64,000 nt of DNA from NCBI GenBank assembly GCA_039198065.1, contig JBCCTU010000004.1, positions 124,001-188,000 on the forward strand, written 5' to 3'. Origin of the DNA: CALHVX01 sp039198065. GTDB taxonomy: Bacteria > Pseudomonadota > Gammaproteobacteria > Pseudomonadales > Azotimanducaceae. Below are positions 1-8,611 of this stretch, piece by piece (the stretch's first letter is position 1; the number at the start of each line of letters is the position of its first letter). The notes beneath the pieces are model-generated. The model searched no databases and was not told where the DNA came from. It worked only from the letters and a program-made list of their open reading frames with translations. Both the position numbers and the translations under genes were made by a program.

Positions 1-645
1 TTGGGCGTGACTGAGGCCACCGCGAGCGCGATCGAAACCAGCTACGAGGGTTTGCTGGTAGAGCTCGATGCACACTTCACGGAACACGCGTTTCTGTTCG
101 GCGATCGGCCTTCCATTGCTGACTTCGGCCTGATCGGTCCGCTGTATGCGCACCAGTATCGTGACCCCGCATCCGGTGCACTGATGCGACGTCTGGCGCC
201 ACAGGTGGCGGCCTGGGTACAGCGCGTCCACCAACCCGAGGCCCCGGCAGCGCTTGCCGCTGCGGGTTTTCTTGCAGACGACTCGGTACCCGATTCACTG
301 CTGCCCGTACTCGAGCGACTGGTGCGGGAATGGCTGCCGGTCCTGAGTAATGCCGCTGAGCGGTTGAATGCGTGGGTTGCGGACTCACCCGAGGACCCGG
401 TGCCCCGAACCCTGGGGTCGCAGCCGTTCGAACTCGAAGGCGTTCAGGCCACACGTATGGTGTTTCCGTTTGAGCTGTGGATGGTTCAGCGCGCCGCCGA
501 CGCTCGGCGCGCACTTCCGGTCGCTGAACGCCGCGCGCTCGATGACTGGCTCGAACCGCTCGGTTTGCTGCCGATCCTCACGCTTGAACACCCGCGACTC
601 ACCCGGCGGAACTTTCAGCTCACGCTGGAGGGCGCAGGCTCTTAG
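1..645 (+). CDS. Glutathione S-transferase-like protein, C-terminal part (5' end cut by window)
   Basis: The reading frame is open from the first base, so the N-terminal thioredoxin-like half probably lies outside the window. The visible 214 residues are helical and start with the typical GST C-terminal pattern, including FLFGDRPSIADFGLIGPLYA, where SIAD is the N-capping box of the GST core. The rest (residues 85-214) is a less conserved extension ending NFQLTLEGAGS. Likely role is glutathione-linked conjugation or a related thiol function in the cytosol; substrate unknown. It is followed 48 bp later by a cation/proton antiporter of the KefB/KefC type, and Kef systems are gated by glutathione adducts, so the pairing may be functional, but that is inference. 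Confidence 0.7.
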   Translation: MGVTEATASAIETSYEGLLVELDAHFTEHAFLFGDRPSIADFGLIGPLYAHQYRDPASGALMRRLAPQVAAWVQRVHQPEAPAALAAAGFLADDSVPDSLLPVLERLVREWLPVLSNAAERLNAWVADSPEDPVPRTLGSQPFELEGVQATRMVFPFELWMVQRAADARRALPVAERRALDDWLEPLGLLPILTLEHPRLTRRNFQLTLEGAGS

Positions 646-693
646 GCATCCACCGGCGGCGCGGGGCCGTCGGATCCTTGTTGAGGATTTCCT

Positions 694-2520
694 GTGACGG
701 ACGCCTTGCCTACCTTCGCGCCGACGGGCACGGAGCTCATGTTCTGGAACGCGCTGGTGCTCATTGCCGGAGCGTGCCTCTTTGCCCCGGTGTTTGCCCG
801 GCTTCGCCTCGGCTCGATCCTTGGCTACCTCGCCGCCGGAGTGGCGGTGCAGTTGGTGTACCCCGGAGGCATCACGGAGCATCCGGAAGAGCTGCTGCAC
901 GTCGCCGAGTTTGGCGTTGTGCTGTTTCTGTTCGTCATCGGTCTTGAACTGCATCCGTCGGATCTGTGGCGGATGCGGCGGGATATCTTCGGCCTCGGGG
1001 GTGCGCAGATGCTGCTCTGCGGCCTGGTCCTCGCCCTCGCGGCCTTTGCGATTGCGCGGCTGGTCGGGGCAGACCTCGCGCCGGGTGCTGCGATCATTGT
1101 GGGCCTTGGCCTTGCGCTGTCCTCGACGGCACTGGTGATGCAAAGCCTGGATGAGCTGGGCCATCGGCAGCTTGAGTATGGGCGCACGAGTTTTGCCGTA
1201 CTGCTGTTCCAGGATCTGGCGATCGTACCGCTGCTGTTGTTGGTGACACTGTTGGCGCCATCTGACGGCGGCCTGGACTGGCGCGCGAACCTGCTGGCGG
1301 TCGGCCAGGGGCTGGTCGCCATTCTCATCCTTGTGGTGCTCGGTCGCTTCGCCCTCAACCCGATGTTCAATCTCCTGGCGCGAAGCGGTGTGCGCGAGAT
1401 CATGACCGCCGCCGCCCTTGGGGTCGTCATCGCATCGGCGTTACTGCTCGATCTCGTTGGGCTGTCGTACGCGATGGGTGCCTTCATCGCGGGTGTACTG
1501 CTCTCAGAGTCGGCGTTTCGGCACGAGGTCGAGGCGAACGTCGAACCGTTTCGCGGGCTGTTTCTTGCGCTGTTCTTTGTCGCCATCGGGCTTTCCCTCG
1601 AACTGCACGCGGTGCTCGAAAACCTCGCCCTGATCGTCCTGTTCACGCCCGTCGTCATGGGGCTGAAAGGTCTGGTGCTGTACGCCCTTGGCCGTGGCTT
1701 CGGGCGCAGTCATAACGATGCGATACGCTTTGCGCTGGCGTTGCCGCAACAGGGTGAGTTCGGTTTCGTGTTGTTTGCAAGCGCCGCCTCGGCCGGCGTG
1801 CTTGCCGGAGCGTGGCCTACGGTCCTGATTGCGTTGATTACCCTGTCCATGGCGCTGTCACCGTTGCTGCGGTTCGTTGAACCACTGCTGCTGCGGCTGG
1901 ACACCGCACCGGTCCCGGAAGAGGACTACGATGATGTCGAGGGCACGGTCCTCATCATCGGCTTCGGGCGTTTCGGTCAAATTGTGTCGCAGCCGCTCTT
2001 TGCTATGGGTTACAGCTTGCGAATCCTCGACGCCAGCGCCGAACGCGTGCAGGACGCGCAGCGGTTCGGCTTTCGCGTCCACTACGGCGATGGTCGACGA
2101 CGCGAAGTGCTGCGGGCCGCCGGTGCAGAAGAAGTCGAGTTAGTGGTGATCGCCGTCGACGATAGCGACGTGGCCGACGACATCTCGCGGCTGCTGGCGG
2201 CAAAGTTCCCCCAGGCCAAGCGCTACGTTCGTGCCTATGATCGCCGTCACGCGCTGGCGCTGCGTCGTGCCGGGGTCGACGTCACGGTTCGAGAGACCTT
2301 CGAATCGGCGTTGTGGATGGGCGAACAGGCGCTGTGTGGCCTCGGGATTTCCCGCCACCAGGCCCAGGCGGCGATCGAGGCGGTCCGGCTGAGGGATCGG
2401 GAGCGCCTCGAAGAACAGTTCGAAGGCGATATCCGCTCCGGCATAGACCGACTCCACACCTCGCCCGTACGTCCGGAGCCGCTTACGGATCTTAAGCTCG
2501 AAGACGCGGACACCGGGTGA
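694..2520 (+). CDS. CPA2-family monovalent cation:proton antiporter with RCK domain (KefB/KefC-like)
   Basis: A 608-residue inner-membrane protein with about 12 hydrophobic segments in residues 10-395 followed by a cytosolic TrkA-N/RCK domain. The nucleotide-binding glycine motif GFGRFG is at residues 423-428, followed by an acidic strand end (RILDAS). This is the usual order and length for glutathione-gated K+ efflux and related CPA2 antiporters, which exchange K+ or Na+ for protons. The start is GTG at 694 with TGAGGA about 8 bases upstream. No separate KefF/KefG ancillary protein is seen, so the precise ion and gating ligand are not determined. Confidence 0.88.
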   Translation: MTDALPTFAPTGTELMFWNALVLIAGACLFAPVFARLRLGSILGYLAAGVAVQLVYPGGITEHPEELLHVAEFGVVLFLFVIGLELHPSDLWRMRRDIFGLGGAQMLLCGLVLALAAFAIARLVGADLAPGAAIIVGLGLALSSTALVMQSLDELGHRQLEYGRTSFAVLLFQDLAIVPLLLLVTLLAPSDGGLDWRANLLAVGQGLVAILILVVLGRFALNPMFNLLARSGVREIMTAAALGVVIASALLLDLVGLSYAMGAFIAGVLLSESAFRHEVEANVEPFRGLFLALFFVAIGLSLELHAVLENLALIVLFTPVVMGLKGLVLYALGRGFGRSHNDAIRFALALPQQGEFGFVLFASAASAGVLAGAWPTVLIALITLSMALSPLLRFVEPLLLRLDTAPVPEEDYDDVEGTVLIIGFGRFGQIVSQPLFAMGYSLRILDASAERVQDAQRFGFRVHYGDGRRREVLRAAGAEEVELVVIAVDDSDVADDISRLLAAKFPQAKRYVRAYDRRHALALRRAGVDVTVRETFESALWMGEQALCGLGISRHQAQAAIEAVRLRDRERLEEQFEGDIRSGIDRLHTSPVRPEPLTDLKLEDADTG

Positions 2521-2607
2521 GCCTGGCCTGCTCGCTTTGCCTGTTGACCCCTGGCTCACGCTCGGAGCGGAGGCTAGGGACCAGCAAACAACAACGAGAG
2601 CATTACC

Positions 2608-2778
2608 GTGCTGTTCAAACGCGATCCGCTCAAGCGGCTGAAAAAGGACTACCAGCAGAAAATGGAAGCCGCCATGCACGCCATGCGGCGCGGCGACATC
2701 CGCGAAAACGCGAAACTCTACGCGGAGGCAGAAGCCCTGAAGGTAGAGATCGATAAGGCCGAAGCGGGCGCCGACTGA
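2608..2778 (+). CDS. Small DUF6435 (Lacal_2735-like) family protein
   Basis: A 56-residue protein, MLFKRDPLKRLKKDYQQ to the C-terminus KAEAGAD, starting at GTG 2608 and ending TGA 2776-2778. It is charged and almost entirely helical. The pattern of a basic N-terminal helix, a KxYxxKMEAAM helix and a final AKLYAEAEALKxEI helix is that of the small DUF6435 family found in many gammaproteobacteria and Bacteroidetes. Function is unknown. It lies between the antiporter gene and a convergent NhaC gene and probably has its own promoter or is the tail of the antiporter transcript. Confidence 0.7.
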   Translation: MLFKRDPLKRLKKDYQQKMEAAMHAMRRGDIRENAKLYAEAEALKVEIDKAEAGAD

Positions 2779-2809
2779 AGCCTGTATTGGCGCACGTTCA
2801 CCTTGGGTA

Positions 2810-4711
2810 TTAAAGCGGTGTGTTGTCTCGCGTCAGCCAGCGGAAGACGCCGGTCAAAACCGCGCCAGACAGCACCAGGGCAAGCCACCAGGGCAATCCG
2901 TACATAGCGGGGATCAGCCCGAACCCGAGCGCAATCGTTGCCGTGAGCAGCGCGTAAGGTAGCTGGGTCTTGATGTGGTCGATGAGATCGCAGCTCGTGG
3001 ACGACGCCGTCAGGATGCTGGTGTCGGCAAGCGGCGAGCAGTGATCACCCACGACGGCACCGGCGAGTACTGAACTGGTCGAGGCAAAGAGAATCAGCAT
3101 CGGATCGTCGACACCCTGCAGCGTGGCTGCTTTCCACACCAGGGGAATGACCAGCGGCATGAGGATGCCCATCACGCCCCAGCTGGTTCCCGTGGCAATG
3201 GCCGTGACTGCTGCCAGCAGGAAGATGATCGGTGGCAACCAACGGGCATCGATCTGATCGCCGAGCGTTGCACTCAACCATTCGGCGGTTTGCAACGTCT
3301 CGTTAACCCCGGCTAGGGCCCAGGCGAGGACGAGTACGATCAGCGCGAGCAGCATGGTTTTCGCGCCTACGAGCCAGGCCTCCATCGCCTCTGCCAGCGA
3401 CAACAACCGCTGGCCAACGGTCATAGCGATGGCGACTACCAACGACGCGAGCGTTGCCCAGATCATGGATACGTACGAGTCCGATGCACCGATGATGGTC
3501 ATGAGCGAGGCATCGCTGCCCACTTCCCGCGCACCGGTGAAGTACAGCGCTCCGATGACGCCAAAGACGAGCACCGCCAGAGGCAGATAGGCGTTAATGG
3601 CCCGCGGTTTGACGCCGGCCTTTGGGTCCAGCGCTTTGAGTTCCGTACTGTCACCAATGCGCGCGTTGGCGCCGAACAGCTCGCCGGTGGTGGCGGCGCG
3701 CTCCTCGGCCCGGCGCATGGGCCCGAAGTCGCGACCGCTGGTGGCGACCAGCACGACGAGCAACAGCGTGAGAATCGGGTAGAAGTTGTAAGCGAGCGAA
3801 TTGATGAACACGCCATAGGCGCGGATCTCGATGTCCGCCAGTGGCTGGATGGCCTCATCGATGAGCCCGACCTGAAAGCCGATCCAGGAACTGATGATCG
3901 CCAGTGTTGAAACCGGAGCGGCGGTTGAATCCACCAGGTAGGCCAGCTTCTCACGGGAGATACGAAGGGCGTCCGTAACCGGACGCATGGTTTTTCCAAG
4001 TACAAGCGTGTTCGCGTAATCGTCGAAGAAGATGGCGAGGCCCATGGTTGCCGTTGCGGTCTGCCCACGCCGGCGGTTATCGGCCCAGCTGACGATCTGA
4101 TTGACGATCCCCTGGGTACCACCACTGCGGGACAGTACGGCGACCAAGCCGCCGACCAGCAGGGTAAAGACGATAAGCATTGCATGACCCTCGTCCGTGA
4201 CTGCCGCTACCCCGTAGACGGAAGCCGCCTGCAGGAGACCGGGGACCAGGTTCGTGAGCGATGGGCCGAGCACCAGAAAGGTCCCGAGCCAGATGGCAAC
4301 GAACAGTGCAGGAATAACTTCGCGAAGGAAGATGGCGAGCAAAAACGCAATCAAGGGCGGCAGGATCGTCAGCCAACCCGGCAGCACGTAGCGTCGCGCA
4401 CTAGCGACCGTTCGGCCGTCTACCTCCAGCGCGAGGGTTTGCCAGCCCGCGGTGTTAGCCGTGATCGATACGGCGCTGTTTTCGAGCAGCGGGTCGCGCC
4501 GCCCGTCGACGACCAGGTTGGCATTGGTCACCAGCGTTCCGCTGGGCGGGGCGACGGTCAGCGACGCAGGCAGCCCGCGCAACACGACTTGCGGAACATC
4601 GAAGGTCCAGCGGTCCTCAGCGGCGATTGCCGACGGCCCGAGCGGGAGGAAAACAAGGAGCCCCAGCAGCCATGCTGCGGGGCCGAAGGTCCTGCGGATA
4701 TTCAGCGCCAT
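2810..4711 (-). CDS. NhaC-family Na+/H+ antiporter with N-terminal signal peptide and extracytoplasmic domain
   Basis: Protein of 633 residues from ATG 4711; an in-frame start 5 codons earlier (4726) is also possible. Residues 1-31 form a signal-peptide-like segment ending AIAA. Residues 32-125 look like a beta-rich periplasmic domain (VPQVVLRGLPASLTVAPPSG). From about residue 130 there are about 12 membrane segments with NhaC features such as AIFFDDYANTLVLGKTMRP, GTSWGVMGILMPL and VVGDHCSPLADTSILTA. The core exchanges Na+ for H+ in the inner membrane. Most NhaC proteins are 450-520 residues and lack the N-terminal domain. It is convergent with the small DUF6435 gene and divergent from the AsmA-like gene. 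Confidence 0.85.
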   Translation of the reverse strand: MALNIRRTFGPAAWLLGLLVFLPLGPSAIAAEDRWTFDVPQVVLRGLPASLTVAPPSGTLVTNANLVVDGRRDPLLENSAVSITANTAGWQTLALEVDGRTVASARRYVLPGWLTILPPLIAFLLAIFLREVIPALFVAIWLGTFLVLGPSLTNLVPGLLQAASVYGVAAVTDEGHAMLIVFTLLVGGLVAVLSRSGGTQGIVNQIVSWADNRRRGQTATATMGLAIFFDDYANTLVLGKTMRPVTDALRISREKLAYLVDSTAAPVSTLAIISSWIGFQVGLIDEAIQPLADIEIRAYGVFINSLAYNFYPILTLLLVVLVATSGRDFGPMRRAEERAATTGELFGANARIGDSTELKALDPKAGVKPRAINAYLPLAVLVFGVIGALYFTGAREVGSDASLMTIIGASDSYVSMIWATLASLVVAIAMTVGQRLLSLAEAMEAWLVGAKTMLLALIVLVLAWALAGVNETLQTAEWLSATLGDQIDARWLPPIIFLLAAVTAIATGTSWGVMGILMPLVIPLVWKAATLQGVDDPMLILFASTSSVLAGAVVGDHCSPLADTSILTASSTSCDLIDHIKTQLPYALLTATIALGFGLIPAMYGLPWWLALVLSGAVLTGVFRWLTRDNTPL

Positions 4712-4999
4712 GCTCCCCTGATCCAACGCTCCGGAGCGGAACGTCCGCGCGCAAACGCCGCGCGTCTACTCGATGTGTAACAACTTTGGAACGGAAGCGC
4801 AGCTCGGAGCATTAGCGACCGTGGCCCAAGCCTGGACCCTTGCCCCGCCGCCAGCCGCGTCGTTAAGGTGCGGCAGCGACAGCGGTAAAGTCTGCAACAC
4901 CGATGCCAGCCGTACAAATGCGCGGCGAAGCCAGGTATGGCAGTTGGCATCGACCGCGTCGCGGTGACGACGATTTACTCGAAGATTCCGGGGGACTGC

Positions 5000-6517
5000 A
5001 TGCGATTTTTGGTGACTGTGCTTGTCGTGGTGGTGGCACTTTTGGCGGTAGCCGTCGGTGCGGGCCTGTGGCTGCTTAAAGACCCAAATCGTTTTAAGCC
5101 CGAGCTCGAGGCGCTCATTCGCGACACCGCCGGGATGGAGGTCAGCTTCGACGGCGATCTGTCCTGGCAGCTCTGGCCACCGGTGGTTCTCAAAGGCGAA
5201 TCCATTCGCTTCGAAGACGAGTCCACGCGCTACGAACTGGCGGCGTTCGGCGTGCGTGCGAATCTGCTGCCGTTGCTGCAGGGAGGCGAGCTGGAGGTTT
5301 CGCAGCTGCGCCTTGACGATCTCCTCATGACTGACAAAGCGTTTGGGGCACAGACCCGCATCGACTCGCTGCGGCTGGACACCTTTGTGCTGGGTCAGCC
5401 AAGTCCTCTAAGCGTTGCCATGACCTTAGAGAACGAGGAGGGCCCGGCGTCGAAGGTCACCGTTGAAGGGCCTTTGACCTACTTTCAGGAAGAGGATCGG
5501 CTGATGCTTGCGCCGATGGCCTTCCGCTACGATGACATCACAGGCACCTGTGATGTTGCTGCGTCGAATCTGTCCCGGGAACCGGCGCTCAGCTATACCG
5601 CAGGGAAAGACGACCTGTTGCCGCTCGATACTTTCCGCGCCATCGACTGGGAGGCGGACTGCACGGTGCCGGAACTTGCCGCGGGCGAGGAGCCGCTGCG
5701 GAACCTGAGCATCCGCTCGGCGAACAAAAACGCACGGAATACCAACACCATCACCATTCCTGATGCCTTTGGTGGATCGGTAGAAACCACGGTGTCGATC
5801 GACACGCGCAACCGGACGCCGGCGTGGCTTATTGACACCAATGCCAGCGACATCCAGTCCCAGGCGCTGATGGATCTGATCGCACCTTCCCTGAAGTGGG
5901 CCGCACCTCTGTTGGCTGGCGGACAGCTTTCACTGCGCGGCAACACTATGGAGGCGTTGATCGACAGCGCCAACGGGGAACTCAGCTTCAACTCCGAAGC
6001 GGGGCAGCTCGACATTGGCGCCATCAAAGAAACGGTGCTTGGGCTGGCTCGTCTGGCGGGCAAAGGGGAGGAAGTCGAGCGCTGGAACCGGCAGCTGGAC
6101 TACACGGCGCTCAAGGGCAGTTGGAACGTCGACGGCACCAACCAGGCGATGAACTTCGCCATCGACAATCTGGCGCTGGTGGCTAAGGGCACGCTGAATG
6201 CGCTGACTGGCGATATGGATCTGCGTGGCACGGTAACGGTCGACAAACACCCGACGCTCGATCTGCTCAAAGTATCGGAGGATCTCTACGGTCTACCCAT
6301 TCCGTTGCGCTGTACCGGCACGCTGGAGGCGCCGTCCTGTGGCTTGGACTCGGGTGCCGCCCAGGCAGCGCTCGCTGACTATGCGACAGGGCGTGCTCGC
6401 GGTGAGGCAGCCGAGCGACTCGACGAGGTCATCGAGGACAAGGTACCGGAGGAGTACCGAGATGCCGCTAAGGGTCTGCTGAAAGGTTTGTTCGGAAACC
6501 AGCGGGACGACGAGTAG
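5000..6517 (+). CDS. AsmA-like inner-membrane-anchored periplasmic protein
   Basis: The best start is ATG 5000, giving 505 residues that begin MRFLVTVLVVVVALLAVAVG, a single N-terminal membrane anchor. The following region contains the AsmA hallmark DPNRFKPELEALIRDTAGMEV and the SWQLWPPVVLKGESIRF strand block. The C-terminal half has the AsmA-2 pattern of repeated beta strands (LRGTVTVDKHPTLDLL, CGLDSG). AsmA proteins belong to the beta-groove lipid-transfer superfamily and influence outer membrane lipid or porin assembly. Two Cys near the end may form a disulfide. Upstream frame to 4937 is open, but it lacks a signal and is unlikely to be used. Confidence 0.85.
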   Translation: MRFLVTVLVVVVALLAVAVGAGLWLLKDPNRFKPELEALIRDTAGMEVSFDGDLSWQLWPPVVLKGESIRFEDESTRYELAAFGVRANLLPLLQGGELEVSQLRLDDLLMTDKAFGAQTRIDSLRLDTFVLGQPSPLSVAMTLENEEGPASKVTVEGPLTYFQEEDRLMLAPMAFRYDDITGTCDVAASNLSREPALSYTAGKDDLLPLDTFRAIDWEADCTVPELAAGEEPLRNLSIRSANKNARNTNTITIPDAFGGSVETTVSIDTRNRTPAWLIDTNASDIQSQALMDLIAPSLKWAAPLLAGGQLSLRGNTMEALIDSANGELSFNSEAGQLDIGAIKETVLGLARLAGKGEEVERWNRQLDYTALKGSWNVDGTNQAMNFAIDNLALVAKGTLNALTGDMDLRGTVTVDKHPTLDLLKVSEDLYGLPIPLRCTGTLEAPSCGLDSGAAQAALADYATGRARGEAAERLDEVIEDKVPEEYRDAAKGLLKGLFGNQRDDE

Positions 6518-6586
6518 CGCGCAAACGGCGCGCGATCCGCGCTGTCGAGCGGTACACTGCGGCGCTGACGAGAGTGGGAGCAGGCG

Positions 6587-7381
6587 GTGTCCAACAGCCT
6601 CAGAGATCAGCTCATCAAGGCCGGTCTGGTAACGCAGGAGCAGGCCGACAAAGCCGACGCGGATGAACGGCAAAAGCGCGCTCGCAAGCAGGGCGGCGGC
6701 CGTCGGGACGGTCGGCGCGGTGAATCCGGAAGTACGGAATCTGGCCGTGGAAGGGGCAAAGGCAAAGACGGCGGTGCCGCGCCGGGGCAACGAAGCGGGC
6801 GTCGGGCCCAGGCTAAGAACTCCGGCCGCGGCGGCGATGGAGGACAGCGGCGCGGGAGCCGTTCCGGCCAACGTCAGAAGCCCGTTGACGACAGTCCTGA
6901 GGCGGTAAAGGCACGCGCGGCAGCGCAGGCACGCAGCCGCGACGAGCGCGCCGTTAAGGCGTTGAAACAGGCCGTCGGGGGCACGGAAAAAGCTCTGCGG
7001 GACGAGCTCCGGCGTTTCATTGCGGCCTACGATCAGCGAGCGAAAGAGGCGCTCGAGTCGGATCAGCCGTACCATTTCGCGCACAACCAGAAGATCAAAC
7101 GTATTCATATTCCTGAGGCGCAGATCGATGCGCTGGCAACGGGACAACTGGTGGTCGTTAATAACGATGGCCGCTACGCGCTGCTGCCTTTTGGTCCCGC
7201 GTGCACCATCGCTTCCGTCGAGCCACGCCGGATCGTCGCCGCCCACGTGGCGCCGGCCGCGGACACCGACGCAGATACGGATGCGGAAATCGCAACAGGT
7301 GATGTGGTTGCTGCAGCGACGGACGGTGGCATTGAGCAGCCACCGGGCCCGGACGCGGCGGTTGCCGACGAGCTGAACTGA
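6587..7381 (+). CDS. DUF2058 domain-containing (YaiL-like) protein
   Basis: 264 residues from GTG 6587, which has GTGGGAG upstream. The N-terminus SNSLRDQLIKAGLVTQEQA and the C-terminal part YHFAHNQKIKRIHIPEAQIDAL are typical of DUF2058, a family almost limited to Gammaproteobacteria. Between them lies a basic low-complexity stretch (residues 25-105, rich in R, G, K) that is unusually long, consistent with RNA or nucleic-acid contact. An acidic Asp-rich repeat (DTDADTDAE) occurs near residue 230. Function unknown; E. coli YaiL is the reference member. It is followed 6 bp later by an MFS transporter. Confidence 0.85.
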   Translation: MSNSLRDQLIKAGLVTQEQADKADADERQKRARKQGGGRRDGRRGESGSTESGRGRGKGKDGGAAPGQRSGRRAQAKNSGRGGDGGQRRGSRSGQRQKPVDDSPEAVKARAAAQARSRDERAVKALKQAVGGTEKALRDELRRFIAAYDQRAKEALESDQPYHFAHNQKIKRIHIPEAQIDALATGQLVVVNNDGRYALLPFGPACTIASVEPRRIVAAHVAPAADTDADTDAEIATGDVVAAATDGGIEQPPGPDAAVADELN

Positions 7382-7387
7382 CGGGCC

Positions 7388-8611
7388 GTGAGCCAGCGTC
7401 TTCGTTATCTGCTGGCTACCGGCAGCTGGTTCTTTGCCAACGGCCTGCATGCGGTGATCTTTTCCTGGGTCATTACCATGCAGCTCAACGGCTCACCGCT
7501 GGCGGTCGGCTTTGCCCAGATGGCGTTTCTGCTGCCGACCACGCTGCTCATACTCATCGGCGGGAGTGTTGCCGATCGCGTTGGTGGACGACTGCCGGCT
7601 ATGGCGGCCCAAGCTCTGGCTACTGTTGCTTCATTGGGGCTGATTCTCGTGATGTCGCAGGGCCAGGTGGGTTACGCCGTGATGCTGGTTTATGCGGTGG
7701 TGCTGGGTACTGCCGTTGCCTTTCTTACGCCGGCTCGGGATGCGCTGCTGAATCAGGTGGCCGGTGGGCGCGTCCAGCGCACCGTCATGCTCGTGAGCAT
7801 GGTTCAATTCGGTTTGCAGATTGTCGGTGCGCTCATTGCGCGGGCGGCCGACGCGGTGGGTCCACAGACCGTGTTGATGCTACAGGCCGGTGCGCTGTTG
7901 TTTGGCGTGCTGTGTTTTTACTCCCTTCGCACCGTGACTCCAGAACAGACGACCACATCATCTGGCAGCATCCTGACAGGATTGCTCGACGGTGCACGCG
8001 CCGTTATCGGCGCCCCGGCGTTGCGGGTAATTGTGCTGCAAAACCTGGCGATGGGCGTCTTGTTCATGGGTTCGTACATCGTGCTCTTTCCGCTGCTCGT
8101 GCGCGAGACCTTCGGCGGTCAGGTGGCAGAGCTGTCTCTGGTCGCCGCGATTAACTCCTTCGGTCTGGTGCTCACGATCCTGCTGCTGTTGCGGCTCGGA
8201 GATGTCCGCAATCAAGGACGAGCATTGATCGCCTCTCAGGTCGTGGGATCGATTGTGCTCTTTACCGCGGCGAGCATGTCGACCTTCGGCGGATTCCTCG
8301 TCTTGGTGTTCATCTGGGGACTCTGCGGCGGTCTGGCTATGACCATGGCCCGGACCATCATGCAGGAACAGGCGCCACCGGAAATGCGTGGGCGTGTTAT
8401 GAGCTTTTACTCGTTCTCGTTCATGGGCGCTGGCCCGCTGGGAGCCGCGTTTTGCGGACTGCTGGGACAGTGGCTGGGTCCTGCACCCGCGATCATGGTC
8501 GCCGCCGGGTCGATGCTCACGATCATGCTGATCGTCGCTCTGCGGTCGGTTCTGCCGCGGGTTCGGAGCACCGAACTGATCGCGGTAGGTGACGCCGGTG
8601 GCCCCGCGTGA
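7388..8611 (+). CDS. MFS transporter
   Basis: A 407-residue membrane protein starting at GTG 7388, with about 12 hydrophobic segments. MFS features include the loop GGSVADRVGGRLPAM after TM2 and the repeated gene-duplicate layout, with QEQAPPEMRGRVMSFYSF in the second half, a motif typical of the enterobactin-exporter/DHA3-like branch. It probably exports a small molecule or imports a substrate. Its stop overlaps the start of the hydantoinase A gene by 4 bp, so it is likely translationally coupled to the HyuA/HyuB pair and may import their substrate, for example a hydantoin or oxoproline-like compound. The substrate is inference. Confidence 0.85.
   Translation: MSQRLRYLLATGSWFFANGLHAVIFSWVITMQLNGSPLAVGFAQMAFLLPTTLLILIGGSVADRVGGRLPAMAAQALATVASLGLILVMSQGQVGYAVMLVYAVVLGTAVAFLTPARDALLNQVAGGRVQRTVMLVSMVQFGLQIVGALIARAADAVGPQTVLMLQAGALLFGVLCFYSLRTVTPEQTTTSSGSILTGLLDGARAVIGAPALRVIVLQNLAMGVLFMGSYIVLFPLLVRETFGGQVAELSLVAAINSFGLVLTILLLLRLGDVRNQGRALIASQVVGSIVLFTAASMSTFGGFLVLVFIWGLCGGLAMTMARTIMQEQAPPEMRGRVMSFYSFSFMGAGPLGAAFCGLLGQWLGPAPAIMVAAGSMLTIMLIVALRSVLPRVRSTELIAVGDAGGPA

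Noticed and set aside
4937..4999. N-terminal extension of the AsmA-like protein
   Set aside because: It would put 21 residues ahead of the membrane anchor; the ATG at 5000 gives a standard start.
6293..7450. A 385-residue minus-strand frame opposite the AsmA, DUF2058 and MFS genes
   Set aside because: It is antisense to three well-supported genes, rich in R/A/S with no domain features; typical high-GC shadow.
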